Source: Planctomycetota bacterium
GTDB taxonomy: Bacteria; Planctomycetota; UBA1135; UBA2386
Length of the DNA stretch: 64,000 nucleotides
Assembly: GCA_020638735.1 (NCBI GenBank)
Contig: JACKHZ010000014.1
Location: forward strand, 148,855-212,854
Direction of reading: 5' to 3'
The notes under the pieces are model-generated. The model was not told the DNA's origin. It did no database searches and worked only from the letters and a program-made list of their open reading frames with translations. A program made the translations under genes and the position numbers. Below, in pieces: positions 17,074 through 25,895 of this stretch. The first letter of the stretch is position 1. Each line of letters starts with the position of its first letter.

Positions 17074-18705
17074 ATGCTCCTGAAGAACCTCCCCGTCGTC
17101 CTGTTCGCCACCGTCGCACTCGGCCAGTCGCCGCCGGCGAGCAACCCGGATGCGCCGCAGCCGCCCGGGCCGATGGGCACGATCCACGTCGCCGAGCTGA
17201 AGCGGCACGCGACCTTCCTCGCCTCCGACGAACTCGGCGGGCGGTTGACCGGTTCGCCCGGGCAGGAGGCCGCGGCGAAGTACATCGCCGAGCACTTCGC
17301 GCAGCTCGGCCTCGAGCCGCTCGGCGACCTCGAGCCGACTGCCGGGGGCGAGCGGGCGAAGCGCTCGTTCTTCCAGCGCTACGGCCTCAAGCGCACCCAT
17401 ACGCGCGACGAGACCGCGCTGACGTTCGGCGCCACGACGCGCAAGGACGGCTTCGCGGTGCTCGGCGCGCAGGCGACGGACGTGACCGTCGAGGGCACCC
17501 TGCGCTGGTGCGGTCTGGGGCGCACGCGCGGCAGCGAACCGGACGTGCCGACCGAGGAGTCGCTCGACGGTCGCATCGCGGTGGTGGCGATCAAGCCGCC
17601 GCGCGGCAAGGTCCAGGGCGACCTCAGCGTGGAGCAGAAGTTCGGCATGTCGTTCGGCGTGTTCGGCCAGTTCGGCCGGACCGCCAAGGCGCTGGCCAAG
17701 AAGGGGGCCGGTGCGGTGTTGTTCGTGCAGCACGAGGATCCGATCGGTCTCTGCGACGTGCTCAACTACCTGGCCCTGGCGCCGGGAAAGGACAGCGTCG
17801 AAGCCAATTTCCCCGGCGCCGATCCGGGCATGGGAGGTCTCGGCCGCATGGGCGGGGGAGGCGACGTGCCGACGCTGGTGATGTCGGTGTCCGCGAGCCT
17901 CGAGTTGGCCAAGGCGCTGGGCGTCGACCTCGCTGCGTTCGCCGCGGAGCCGACGCCGCAGGAGGCGAAGGTCGACGTCGCGGGCAAGTTGCGGCTGGCG
18001 ATCGCCTACGATCCGGAAGCGACCGCCAGCAACGTCGTCGCGGTGCTGCGCGGCAGCGACCCGCAGCTCGCCGACGAGGCGATCGTCTACTCGGCGCACA
18101 TGGATCATGTCGGGCGCCGAATGGACGGAGAGGTCTTCAACGGCGCCGACGACAACGCGTCAGGGTCATCCGGCCTGATGGCGATCGCCAGTGCCTACGC
18201 CAAGGCCGCCGAGCGGCCCCGGCGCAGCATCATCTTCCTGTCGGTGTCGGGCGAGGAGCTCGGCCTGTGGGGCTCACAGTACTACTCGGACAACCCGACC
18301 TGGCCGTTGGACAAGATCGTCGCCGACATCAACACCGACATGATCGGTCGCAGTGGTCCTGAGTCGGGCCCGACCGAGGTCACCGTCACGCCGAGCTTCC
18401 GCCACGCCAAGTACTCGACCTTGGCGCGCGACGCAGCGGGCTTCGCCGCTGTCTTGGGGGCCACGTTCACCGACGGCGACAAGTACTACACGCGCAGCGA
18501 TCACTACAACTTCGCCAAGAAGGGGGTGCCGGTTGTGTTCTTCTGCAACGGCGAACACGAGGACTACCATCAGGTGACCGACGAGGTCGACAAGCTCGAC
18601 TTCCCGAAGATGGAACGCATCGCCAGGCTCGCGTTCTGGACGGGTTGGCACACCGCGAACGCCGACGAACGGCCGCGCACCATCGGCCGGCAGGAGCAGT
18701 GGTGA
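17074..18705 (+). CDS. Secreted M28-family zinc aminopeptidase with PA domain
   Basis: 543 residues. A signal peptide is likely at the N-terminus (LPVVLFATVALGQS). Residues ~130-310 look like a protease-associated (PA) insert. The M28 catalytic core has the expected zinc ligands: YSAHMDHVG (His/Asp), NGADDNASGSSGL (bridging Asp), SVSGEELGLWGSQYY (general-base Glu and ligand Glu), DINTDMIG (Asp) and YYTRSDHYNFAKKG (His). It probably removes N-terminal residues from peptides outside the cytoplasm. The next gene starts inside its stop codon (GTGA). The open frame runs back to 16867, but the ATG at 17074 gives the signal peptide. Confidence 0.9.
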   Translation: MLLKNLPVVLFATVALGQSPPASNPDAPQPPGPMGTIHVAELKRHATFLASDELGGRLTGSPGQEAAAKYIAEHFAQLGLEPLGDLEPTAGGERAKRSFFQRYGLKRTHTRDETALTFGATTRKDGFAVLGAQATDVTVEGTLRWCGLGRTRGSEPDVPTEESLDGRIAVVAIKPPRGKVQGDLSVEQKFGMSFGVFGQFGRTAKALAKKGAGAVLFVQHEDPIGLCDVLNYLALAPGKDSVEANFPGADPGMGGLGRMGGGGDVPTLVMSVSASLELAKALGVDLAAFAAEPTPQEAKVDVAGKLRLAIAYDPEATASNVVAVLRGSDPQLADEAIVYSAHMDHVGRRMDGEVFNGADDNASGSSGLMAIASAYAKAAERPRRSIIFLSVSGEELGLWGSQYYSDNPTWPLDKIVADINTDMIGRSGPESGPTEVTVTPSFRHAKYSTLARDAAGFAAVLGATFTDGDKYYTRSDHYNFAKKGVPVVFFCNGEHEDYHQVTDEVDKLDFPKMERIARLAFWTGWHTANADERPRTIGRQEQW

Positions 18706-19106
18706 AGCGGCCGGCGTTCGTCGATCAGTTCCTGTCGTCCGGTGCGTTCGCCGTGGTCGGTGCCTCGCAGGACCGCGCCAAGTACGGCAACAAGGTGCTG
18801 CGGTGTTACCGGCAGCACGGTCTGCAGGTGGTAGGGGTGCATCCCAAGCTGACGGAGGTCGAGGGGGTGCCCTGCTACGCGACCCTGCGAGACGTTCCCG
18901 GCGCCGCACCCTCGGTCTCCGTGGTCGCGCCTCCCGCGGCCGCGCGCGGCATCGTCGACGACGCGATAGCGCGTGGAGTCCGACACCTGTGGTTCCAGCC
19001 CGGTGCCGAGCGCGACGACGCCACCGCGGCGGCGCGGGCGGCGGGCCTGGAGGTCATCGCTGGCGGCCCTTGCCTGTTGGTTGCGCTGGGGTTCCGAGAC
19101 GTCTAG
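18702..19106 (+). CDS. CoA-binding (YccU-like) domain protein
   Basis: 134 residues, the usual size of single-domain CoA-binding proteins. Rossmann-like signatures are visible: FAVVGASQDRAKYGNKVLR, VVGVHPKLTEVEGVPCY and RHLWFQPGAERDDATAAAR. The fold resembles the N-terminal domain of succinyl-CoA synthetase alpha. Its cellular role is not established. The GTG start at 18702 overlaps the TGA of the M28 peptidase (GTGA), implying coupled translation. No functional tie between the two genes is apparent. Confidence 0.82.
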   Translation: MKRPAFVDQFLSSGAFAVVGASQDRAKYGNKVLRCYRQHGLQVVGVHPKLTEVEGVPCYATLRDVPGAAPSVSVVAPPAAARGIVDDAIARGVRHLWFQPGAERDDATAAARAAGLEVIAGGPCLLVALGFRDV

Positions 19107-19187
19107 CGCCCTGCGCCGAGCGGCCCTTCGCAGCTGCGAACCAGGACGCATTGGTCTCGGGCGCGGCCAGGAGTTACTCTGCGCTGG

Positions 19188-19910
19188 ATGTCGCTGACGA
19201 ACGTCATTGCAGGCGTCGTCCCGAAGCTCGATGGCATGAGCTTCTCGCCGCCGGTGGCCTGCGTCTACGATCCGCTGGACTACGCCTGGGACATGCACCG
19301 GCAGTATCTGGATCGGTTCGGCCGTGGGCGCAAGCAGGTGCTGTTGTTGGGGATGAACCCCGGCCCGTTCGGCATGGTGCAGACCGGCGTGCCCTTCGGC
19401 GAGGTCGAGGCGGTGCGCAGCTGGCTAGGCCTGCGCGGCGTCGTGCGGCGACCGGCCAATGAGCATCACAAGCGCCCGATCGAAGGCCTGCAGAGCACGC
19501 GGTCCGAGGTTTCTGGCCGTCGGCTGTGGAGTTGGGCGGCGCAGCGCTTCGTCACGCCGATGCGCTTCTTCCGGCGCTTCTTCGTGCACAACTACTGTCC
19601 GCTGGCCTTCCTCACGGAGAGCGGTGCCAACCTCACGCCCGACAAGCTGAAGAAGACCGAGTCGGAGCCGCTGTTCGCGTTGTGCGATGGGTTGTTGCGC
19701 GACGTCGTCGAGGTGCTGCGCCCGGATTGGGTCGTCGGCATAGGAGCGTTCGCCGAGCAGCGCATCACCAGGGTGTTCGCCGTCGAACTGCAGCGCGGCG
19801 AGCTGCGCTGCGGCCGCATCCCACACCCGAGTCCCGCGTCGCCAGTGGCCAACAAGGGCTGGGAGCAGCTGGCCGACCGCGCCTTCGGCGACCTCGGCAT
19901 CGCCGTCTGA
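19188..19910 (+). CDS. SMUG1-type single-strand-selective uracil-DNA glycosylase
   Basis: 240 residues, a typical length for the family. The active-site segment GMNPGPFGMVQTGVPFGEV and the later HPSPASPVANKGWEQ loop are hallmarks of SMUG1, the family-3 uracil-DNA glycosylases known from animals and a minority of bacteria. VHNYCPLAF supplies a further conserved block. The enzyme excises uracil and some oxidised pyrimidines from DNA to start base excision repair. The ATG at 19188 is used; a second ATG at 19236 (MSFSPP) is possible because similarity could begin there. It stands alone, convergent with the ECF sigma gene, across a 99-base gap with no strong terminator. Confidence 0.93.
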   Translation: MSLTNVIAGVVPKLDGMSFSPPVACVYDPLDYAWDMHRQYLDRFGRGRKQVLLLGMNPGPFGMVQTGVPFGEVEAVRSWLGLRGVVRRPANEHHKRPIEGLQSTRSEVSGRRLWSWAAQRFVTPMRFFRRFFVHNYCPLAFLTESGANLTPDKLKKTESEPLFALCDGLLRDVVEVLRPDWVVGIGAFAEQRITRVFAVELQRGELRCGRIPHPSPASPVANKGWEQLADRAFGDLGIAV

Positions 19911-20009
19911 TCCGTCCGTGTATTCGATCCCGCGCGGGTCATGCGTCCAGGCGCAGTGATCCTCTTCTCGGGTCATCCGCTGATCACCCTATCGCGAGGT
20001 TGATCGACC

Positions 20010-20636
20010 TCACTGGAAGCAGGCGGGCGGGCGGCGGAGGCGGCCCAGGTGCTGTTGCAGCGCCGAGAACAGCCGCTTGCGGGCGCGCATGATACGGATC
20101 GCGACCGTGCCGGTCGGCAGGCCCAGCTCCGCGCCGGCCTCCTGGTAGGGGCGGCCCTTGCGAACGCAAAGGTCGAAGACGGTGCGGTAGTGCTCCGGCA
20201 AGTCGTCGACGGCACTCTGGAACGCCGCCATGAACTCCTCCTCTACCAGTTCCTCGCCGCCCGGACGCGCCGGCAGGCTGTTGAGCAGGTCGGTGTCTTC
20301 GGTCGACTGGATCGCGCTCACCGGCCGCGGCAGACGGCTGCGCGAGCGCAGCATCGTCAGCGCCTGGTTGCGCGCGACTTCGAACAGCCACGCCCGGAAG
20401 TTGGTGCCCGGGCGATAGAGCTCGTTCTTCAGCAGCACCTTCTCGAACACCTCCTGGGTCACGTCCTGCGCCAGGTGGGGGTCGCGGATCATCCCGTGCA
20501 CGAAGTGGTAGATGCGCTTGCCGTAGCGGGCCTCGAGTTCGGTCAGCGCTTCGTGGCTCTCGCCGGCCTGCAAGAGCAGGACGAGGTCTTCGTCGGTCAG
20601 GACCGTCTGGGGGGTGCGCTGCGGCATGCGGCGCAC
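20010..20636 (-). CDS. ECF-type RNA polymerase sigma factor, no adjacent anti-sigma gene
   Basis: 208 residues. Region 2: KRIYHFVHGMIRDPHLAQDV, then TQEVFEKVLL and FRAWLFEVARNQAL. Region 4: LPEHYRTVFDLCVRKGRPYQ and AGAELGLPTGTVAIRIMRAR, a helix-turn-helix. The protein ends about 20 residues later in a basic tail. Unlike the sigma gene at 7155-7820, no anti-sigma gene abuts it: downstream is the convergent glycosylase, upstream a kinase-like gene on the same strand. Starts at 20636 and 20627 are both possible. The 169-base upstream region holds alternating GGTGCC/GGCACC repeats that could be an operator. Confidence 0.9.
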   Translation of the reverse strand: MRRMPQRTPQTVLTDEDLVLLLQAGESHEALTELEARYGKRIYHFVHGMIRDPHLAQDVTQEVFEKVLLKNELYRPGTNFRAWLFEVARNQALTMLRSRSRLPRPVSAIQSTEDTDLLNSLPARPGGEELVEEEFMAAFQSAVDDLPEHYRTVFDLCVRKGRPYQEAGAELGLPTGTVAIRIMRARKRLFSALQQHLGRLRRPPACFQ

Positions 20637-20736
20637 ATCTCAAGTTCCGTGCCGACTGCGCACCAGTTGGGAGCACCGCCCGCAAGTCTCCTTGAGGCCG
20701 TCCTTTCGGGCTCCTGGTCGCGGAGCGGAGAAGGTC

Positions 20737-20765
20737 GGTGCCAAACTCTTGAGGCACCCGGTGCC
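20737..20765. repeat. Alternating GGTGCC/GGCACC inverted repeats upstream of ECF sigma gene
   Basis: GGTGCC occurs at 20737-20742 and 20760-20765, with its complement GGCACC at 20753-20758 between them. Two mutually exclusive pairings are possible, one with a 10-base loop and one nearly contiguous. The site lies 101-129 bases upstream of the ECF sigma start on the minus strand. It could be a dimeric regulator site or an RNA switch; the repeats are only 6 bp, so chance is not excluded. Confidence 0.35.
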
Positions 20766-20805
20766 GCTGCGACTAGGCGCCGGAATTTCAGCGCGGGTCG
20801 GCTGT

Positions 20806-21798
20806 TCAGACGGGAAAGAGTGCGCCGCCACCTTCGAGCGCGGCGTCGAGCAGGGCCAGGTTCGCGCTGCGTCGGGCGTCCTCGTCGCCGTGCGTCAGGT
20901 AGCCCCAACGCAGCCGGCGGATTGCCAGGTAGGCGATCGCGCTGCGGATGCCCCACTCGGCCCGGATCCGGTCGCCGCCGACCGTGTTGCCGAGCCACCG
21001 CAGCAGCAACTGTCGTTTCCACTCCGGGTGGCGATCGCTGTGCAGCCAGAACCAGGCGAAGTCGTGGTCCCGGTTGCCGATGCCGACCCGTTCGAAGTCG
21101 ACCAGGAACGGTCGGTCATCGTCGGTCACGACGATGTTGCTCTCGAGGAAGTCGCCGTGCACGAGCACGTGGGGTCGGCCATCGGTCCAGCGCACAGCCT
21201 CGCCGAAGAAGCGTTGCAGGTGCCGCCAGCGGGCCTCGCCGATCGTGAACAACACGGCGTCGTACATCGCCCTGATGCGGTCCAGGTAGCCGATCGGATC
21301 CCAGTGCTCGAGCGGGAAGCTGCGCCGCCCGAGCAGGCGGTCTGTGGGGATCGCAGCGAGCCGGCGGAGCAACTCGTGCACGTGATCCTGGCCGATCACC
21401 TCCTCCGCCGGGCCGACCGCGCCGGGCAGCCACTCGAGCAGGATCCAGCGGGGGGGGGCGCCCGGGCCGACGGCGATCGTGCGGGGCGCCGGGAAGTCGC
21501 GGCGCGCCGGGTCGATGCTGTCGAGCGCTCGATAGAAGCCCGTCTCGCGACGGACGTGATCGGCCGGGCGCACACCGGCGGGTAGCAACGTGTCCGGTGA
21601 CGGCGGCAGGTAGTACTTGAACAGGAACACCCGCTCGCTCCGGCCACGTGCGAGCAACGGCAGGCTCGAGCGATGGCCCGATACCATCGGTCGCGCCTGC
21701 TCGACCTCGGTCAGGTCGAGTTCGCGCAGCACGTCGAGCGCGGCGCGGCGGTGGTCTTCGGTGCTGGTCGGGGTCACGATCGGATGGGGGGCTGTCAT
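20806..21798 (-). CDS. Aminoglycoside-phosphotransferase-like (APH/choline kinase fold) kinase
   Basis: 330 residues. The kinase-like core is shown by the Brenner motif HVLVHGDFLESNIVV (catalytic Asp, Asn metal ligand) and the DFG-equivalent FLVDFERVGIGNRDHDFAWF. An ATP-binding Lys is likely in VFLFKYYLPPS. Such proteins phosphorylate small molecules (choline, sugars, homoserine, antibiotics); the substrate cannot be read from sequence, and resistance is not implied. The ATG at 21798 fits the domain boundary, while the open frame continues upstream through non-coding-looking sequence. The 189-base gap to the divergent DUF4388 gene should hold both promoters. Confidence 0.8.
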   Translation of the reverse strand: MTAPHPIVTPTSTEDHRRAALDVLRELDLTEVEQARPMVSGHRSSLPLLARGRSERVFLFKYYLPPSPDTLLPAGVRPADHVRRETGFYRALDSIDPARRDFPAPRTIAVGPGAPPRWILLEWLPGAVGPAEEVIGQDHVHELLRRLAAIPTDRLLGRRSFPLEHWDPIGYLDRIRAMYDAVLFTIGEARWRHLQRFFGEAVRWTDGRPHVLVHGDFLESNIVVTDDDRPFLVDFERVGIGNRDHDFAWFWLHSDRHPEWKRQLLLRWLGNTVGGDRIRAEWGIRSAIAYLAIRRLRWGYLTHGDEDARRSANLALLDAALEGGGALFPV

Positions 21799-21987
21799 GG
21801 CGCGCCGTTCACATCGGCTCATCGGCTGCGCCGGGAGCGAATCTGGACAGCGTCGCGGCCTCACCGACCGCGCGCGCAGTTGTAGGCCATCGAGGGCGGC
21901 TGCGACCAGCGCTGCCCCCGGGATTTCCAGCTGGGTGGGATGGGCGTCAAGTAGGTTGCATGCGTTGGTCGAGAAGGGACTACGTCG

Positions 21988-23364
21988 ATGTCCGAGATCG
22001 CCAAGTCCAACGCCACGTCGCCCGGCGACGCGCTCGCCCCCGCGCTGCAAGGGCGGATCTGCGCACTCGTCGAGGCGCTGGTCCAGGACGACGAAGAGGC
22101 GTACGAAGCCGAGTTCGTGCACCTGCTGACCAGGGTCGAGGAGTTGGTCGAGCGCAAGCTCCAGATGGAGGGCACCAAGACCGACACGCGCGACTTCCTC
22201 GGCGAACTGCTGTTCACGCGCCTGCGTCGCGGCATGCAGCTGTTCTTGCGCGGCGAGGACTCGGTAACGGCGACGCGCGCGGCCGAGTGGGTCATGGGGG
22301 TGCTGTTCTCGGTCACGACCCTGTCGGAGTTCGCGAAGGCGTTCGACAAGTCGTTGCTCAAGCAGAGCTCGGGCAGCAAGGACTTCAACTTCGCCGGCCG
22401 CACCGACTTCATCTCCGTCGAAGAGGTGATGCAGATGCTCGCCGCCGGCAAGCACCTGGGCTGCCTCAGCCTGGAGAAGGGCGACAACCGTCTCGACATC
22501 TACCTCAAGGACGGGCGGATCTACTTCCTCGACCCGCACCATCTGATCCGTCGCGTGCTGCAGGGTGACTCGATGCGGCACAAGGAGATCCCCGAGACCG
22601 CGATCACGGAGGCGGAGAGCCGTCGCGCCCGTGAGGGCACGCCGGTGATGCTGACGCTGGTGGAGAAGGGTATCTTCAAGACCAGCGAGCTGCAGGAGGT
22701 GCTGCGTTCGTTCGGCAAGGAAGTGCTGTTCGACTTCATGCGGGAGTCGGAGCCGTATGCCTTCTACTACCGCAAACTCGACAAGCTGCCGGACTATGCC
22801 ACGGCGCATGACCTGCGCCTCGGCGTGACCTCGATCCTGCTGGAGGGGTCGAAGATGGTCGACGACTGGAAGCAGATGCTGACGGTCTTCCCGGACCCCG
22901 ACGCGCCGTTGGAGCCGAAGGCCGACATGTTCGCGCGCATGGGCGACGTCGCGCTCGGTGTGCTCGAGATCAAGCTGCTGTCGCAGATCAACGGCGACAC
23001 CTCGCCGCGAACGTTGGTCTCGAGCCTCGGCCTGCCGCTGTTCGAGATCTACGCGCTGCTGATCCGGATGTGTCGCGAGGGCATCCTCGCCGCAGGCGGC
23101 GGCGCCGAGTCACTGCAAGGGCTCATGCTCGAGGATCAGCAGACCTCGATGCAGGCGACCATGCAGGAGGCGTTCGCTGCGCTCGACGCCAACGACGACG
23201 AAGGCCAGCGGCAGAGCGCGATCGACCGGGTGTTCGGGTGCGACGACGACGACGGCAATCCGCTGTCCGCGCTGGACCGCGTGCTCGGTGGCGGCGACGC
23301 CACGGGCGGGGGTGAGCTCGACCGCGAACTGCTCGACATCCTGCGCAAGAACAAGGGGTCCTAG
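21988..23364 (+). CDS. DUF4388/PATAN-like signalling protein
   Basis: 458 residues, no signal peptide or membrane helix. After an N-terminal helical region (~1-125), the segment around residues 140-200 (DFISVEEVMQMLAAGKHLGC, LSLEKGDNRLDIYLKDGRIY) matches DUF4388, part of the PATAN group. A second, divergent copy or winged-helix region follows (~210-270, ending LFDFMRESEPYAFYYRKL). PATAN proteins occur in bacterial two-component and gliding/pilus signalling, often with response-regulator domains, but none is fused here. The C-terminal ~80 residues are acidic and repetitive (ALDANDDEGQ, SALDRVLGGG). It converges with the glycosyltransferase gene, overlapping by 4 bases at the stops. Confidence 0.7.
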   Translation: MSEIAKSNATSPGDALAPALQGRICALVEALVQDDEEAYEAEFVHLLTRVEELVERKLQMEGTKTDTRDFLGELLFTRLRRGMQLFLRGEDSVTATRAAEWVMGVLFSVTTLSEFAKAFDKSLLKQSSGSKDFNFAGRTDFISVEEVMQMLAAGKHLGCLSLEKGDNRLDIYLKDGRIYFLDPHHLIRRVLQGDSMRHKEIPETAITEAESRRAREGTPVMLTLVEKGIFKTSELQEVLRSFGKEVLFDFMRESEPYAFYYRKLDKLPDYATAHDLRLGVTSILLEGSKMVDDWKQMLTVFPDPDAPLEPKADMFARMGDVALGVLEIKLLSQINGDTSPRTLVSSLGLPLFEIYALLIRMCREGILAAGGGAESLQGLMLEDQQTSMQATMQEAFAALDANDDEGQRQSAIDRVFGCDDDDGNPLSALDRVLGGGDATGGGELDRELLDILRKNKGS

Positions 23365-24467
23365 TCGGCGGCGTGGCCGCCACGCGCCGCCAGGTAGGCG
23401 CGCACGTGGCCGTTGGCGGCGTCGCGCCAGGTGAAGCCGGCGGCGCGCGTCTGGCCGCGTCGGCCGAGCTCCGCGGCTCGCTCCGGATGCCGGAACAGCT
23501 CGGAGAGAGCGTCGGTGACTGCCGCGGCGGTCAGCGCCGGCAGTCGCACGGCGGCGTCTCCGCACAGCTCCGGCAACGAGCTGCGGTCGGCGATGACGGT
23601 CGGCACTCCGGCCGCGAGCGCGTCGGCGACGGCGAAGCCGAAACCTTCGTAGGCAGACGGCGAGACGAACGCCGCGGCTCCCGCATAGAGCGCCCCAAGC
23701 TCGTCGTCGTCGACCTGGGGCAACCAGCGGGTCGCGTCGTCGCGACCGATCTCGGCGACGGCGCGCTCCGCCAGCCAGCCGCGTCGACCGACGACCACGC
23801 AGCGGTGCGCCAGGCCGCGCGCGCGCAGGCCCCGGACGCCGGCCACCACGAGGTCGACGTTCTTGCGTGCCTGCACGGTGCCGACGTGGAGCACGTAGGG
23901 CTGCTGTACGCCGAGCCGGCGCAGCGTCTCGGCGACGACCGCGGCGTCGACGGTGGCGGCCGCATCGATGCCGTGCGGCACGACGTGCAGCCGCGCGGCA
24001 CAGCCGGGGTGGAAGCGGCGCACGTCGGTGGCGGTGGCTTCGGACGGTACGATCACCGCGGCGGCGCGTCGCGCGGCGTCGTGCGTCGCGCGGCGCAGGA
24101 ACAGCCTCGCGCCGAACGAGAAGGTCTCCGGCACGGTGTGGTAGGCGAGGTCGTGCACGGTGACGACCGCCGGACACGTCAGCGGCCACGGCAGCGCGTT
24201 CTTGGTGTCGTGGAAGACGTCCGCGCCGAGGCTCCGCAGCGCGCGCGGCAGGGCCCAATACTGCCAACGGAGCCGGTCCAGGCCGCCGCGCGTCGGCAAC
24301 GCGACCGGCTCGACGCCGGCATGCGCGAAGTGCTCCGGCCGGTCGGTCAGCACCGACAGTCGCAGTTCGCCGGTGGCCGCCAGCGCCTCGACCAGCCGGC
24401 GCGCATAGGTGGCCGGACCGCCCGTGGTGCCGCTGAGGGCGGCGATCGCGACATGCAGCGCGGACAC
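23361..24467 (-). CDS. GT4-family glycosyltransferase
   Basis: 368 residues, GT-B fold. The N-terminal half has a glycine-rich donor-side loop (SGTTGGPATYARRLVEAL) and TVHDLAYHTVPETFS. The C-terminal half carries YVLHVGTVQARKNVDLVVAG and the nucleotide-sugar motif SAYEGFGFAVADALAAGVPT. In that motif the second acidic residue of the usual EX7E pair is Asp, giving EX7D. Likely role: adding a sugar to a lipid or polysaccharide on the cytoplasmic face of the membrane. The next gene on the same strand is a WaaP-like kinase/methyltransferase fusion, so the two may both modify a surface glycan or lipid. Confidence 0.87.
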   Translation of the reverse strand: MSALHVAIAALSGTTGGPATYARRLVEALAATGELRLSVLTDRPEHFAHAGVEPVALPTRGGLDRLRWQYWALPRALRSLGADVFHDTKNALPWPLTCPAVVTVHDLAYHTVPETFSFGARLFLRRATHDAARRAAAVIVPSEATATDVRRFHPGCAARLHVVPHGIDAAATVDAAVVAETLRRLGVQQPYVLHVGTVQARKNVDLVVAGVRGLRARGLAHRCVVVGRRGWLAERAVAEIGRDDATRWLPQVDDDELGALYAGAAAFVSPSAYEGFGFAVADALAAGVPTVIADRSSLPELCGDAAVRLPALTAAAVTDALSELFRHPERAAELGRRGQTRAAGFTWRDAANGHVRAYLAARGGHAAD

Positions 24468-24520
24468 AGCTGGGGTTCGTATCCGTCACCACGCCGTCGC
24501 GCCAGCGTCCATCCCGCTGC

Positions 24521-25834
24521 TCACGCGTCGCGGACGAACGACGCCAGCCAGAGGTCGCGGGCGAACGGCAGCTGCGCGGCGCGGCGGTGCACGCGGAACC
24601 CTTGGCGCGCCGCGACGGCGCGCAGCTCGGCGAACGGCTGGGCGAAGCGTGTCGTCGGCTGGCCGAGCAGGCTCCGGGCCCGCCGCTGCAGATGGTGCAG
24701 GCTGATCGGGTGGAAGAAGCTGACCACGACGAAGCGGCGCGCGACGCGGCACGCCTCGGCCAGCGCGCGCCTGGCTGCGTCGGGGGGCAGGTGGTGCAGG
24801 AAGCGGAACATCACCACGCCGTCGAACGACCGTTCGGCGAACGGCATCGCCAGCGCGTCGGCCTGCACCGCCAGGTCCGCGGCGCGCCCCCGCGCAGCGG
24901 CTTCGCGCAGCATCGCCGCGGCGCCGTCGGCCTGGGCGACGGTGTGGCCACGGGACTCCAGGAACGGCAACAGCCGGCCGGTGCCGCATGGCAGGTCGAG
25001 CACCCGCTCGCCCGGCTCGCCCGGCCAGACCCGCGCCAGCAGGCGCCGCTCGGCGTCGTCGCGCCGGCTGCTGCGCTCGGCGTAGGCGGCGCTGCGGCGG
25101 TCCCGTTCGTAGCGAGCGGCGGTGCCGAACGGCTGCGCCGCGACCAGCAGGTGACGCCGCATCGCGCGGCCGGTCCGCGCTGCGCGCAGCAGCCGGGCGG
25201 CGAAGCGCATCGCAGCGTTCCTGCCCACGGGGGCCGTGCGCACCGAGCGGGCGAAACGGCGGAGCACCCGCATCAGCAGCCGGCGCGGCGGCGGGCCGGC
25301 CGTGCCGACGCCGCCGTTGTGCAGATCGAGCACCGCGAACCCCTGCCCGGTGACGAAGACGTGATCGGCGCTCAGGTCGGGCAGGCGGAAGCCGGCAGCG
25401 AGCAGCGCGCCGCAATGTTCGGCGGCGGCGCGCAGCAGCGAGGCGGTGGCGTCGCCGCGGCGCAGCACGTTGAGCAGCGGCTCGCCGGGCAGCGCCGCGC
25501 ACAGGTAGTAGCCGGCGGCGCCGTCGCGGCCGATCGCGATCGGCTCCGGCGCGGCGAAGCCCGCGGCGCGCAGGGCCTCGGTGACGCGCAGCTCGCGCTC
25601 GGCGTCGCCGGCGGCGGGCGGCTGCGTCACGGCGAAACGCAGGCGGTTCTTCCACTGCGTCGCGGTGAACACCTTCAGGAAGAACGTGCGGCCGCCGCGC
25701 TCGAGTCGTCGTACGTGGCGCAGGCGGTTGGGGGGCGCGGCGGCCTCCGCCGGCAGCGCCAGGGTCGTCGCCAGGTCGGGGAACTGCGCGCGGCAGAACG
25801 GGTCGTCGACGAGCAGTCGCCAGGTCGCAGGCAC
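24521..25834 (-). CDS. Fusion of WaaP/Kdo-kinase-like domain with SAM methyltransferase
   Basis: About 437 residues from GTG 25834. Residues ~1-190 resemble lipopolysaccharide kinases (WaaP/KdkA): RTFFLKVFTATQWKNRLRF with the ATP-binding Lys, an Asp in LPDLSADHVFVTGQGFAVLD as the catalytic loop, and LDLHNGGVG in the DFG position. A basic helical linker follows. Residues ~270-437 are a class I methyltransferase with motif I VLDLPCGTGRLLPFLESRG and the post-motif FDGVVMFRFLHHLPPDAA. The start is uncertain: ATG 25897 would share its bases with the divergent adenosine deaminase start and adds ~20 residues without clear domain content. Substrates are unknown; with the neighbouring glycosyltransferase, a surface lipid or glycan is plausible. 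Confidence 0.68.
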   Translation of the reverse strand: MPATWRLLVDDPFCRAQFPDLATTLALPAEAAAPPNRLRHVRRLERGGRTFFLKVFTATQWKNRLRFAVTQPPAAGDAERELRVTEALRAAGFAAPEPIAIGRDGAAGYYLCAALPGEPLLNVLRRGDATASLLRAAAEHCGALLAAGFRLPDLSADHVFVTGQGFAVLDLHNGGVGTAGPPPRRLLMRVLRRFARSVRTAPVGRNAAMRFAARLLRAARTGRAMRRHLLVAAQPFGTAARYERDRRSAAYAERSSRRDDAERRLLARVWPGEPGERVLDLPCGTGRLLPFLESRGHTVAQADGAAAMLREAAARGRAADLAVQADALAMPFAERSFDGVVMFRFLHHLPPDAARRALAEACRVARRFVVVSFFHPISLHHLQRRARSLLGQPTTRFAQPFAELRAVAARQGFRVHRRAAQLPFARDLWLASFVRDA

Positions 25835-25895
25835 GCGCGGAGCGTAGCGCGAGCGCTCGCTTGTCGCACCGGTCGCGCCGACGCATGATCGCGCC

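Noticed and set aside
20730..20750. Sigma-54 promoter upstream of the ECF sigma gene
   Set aside because: On the minus strand a TGGCACC-like -24 is present, but the -12 element reads TTCT instead of TTGC and lacks the GC dinucleotide.
20806..21798. Aminoglycoside-resistance gene
   Set aside because: Only the generic APH/choline-kinase fold is supported; no feature points to an antibiotic substrate.
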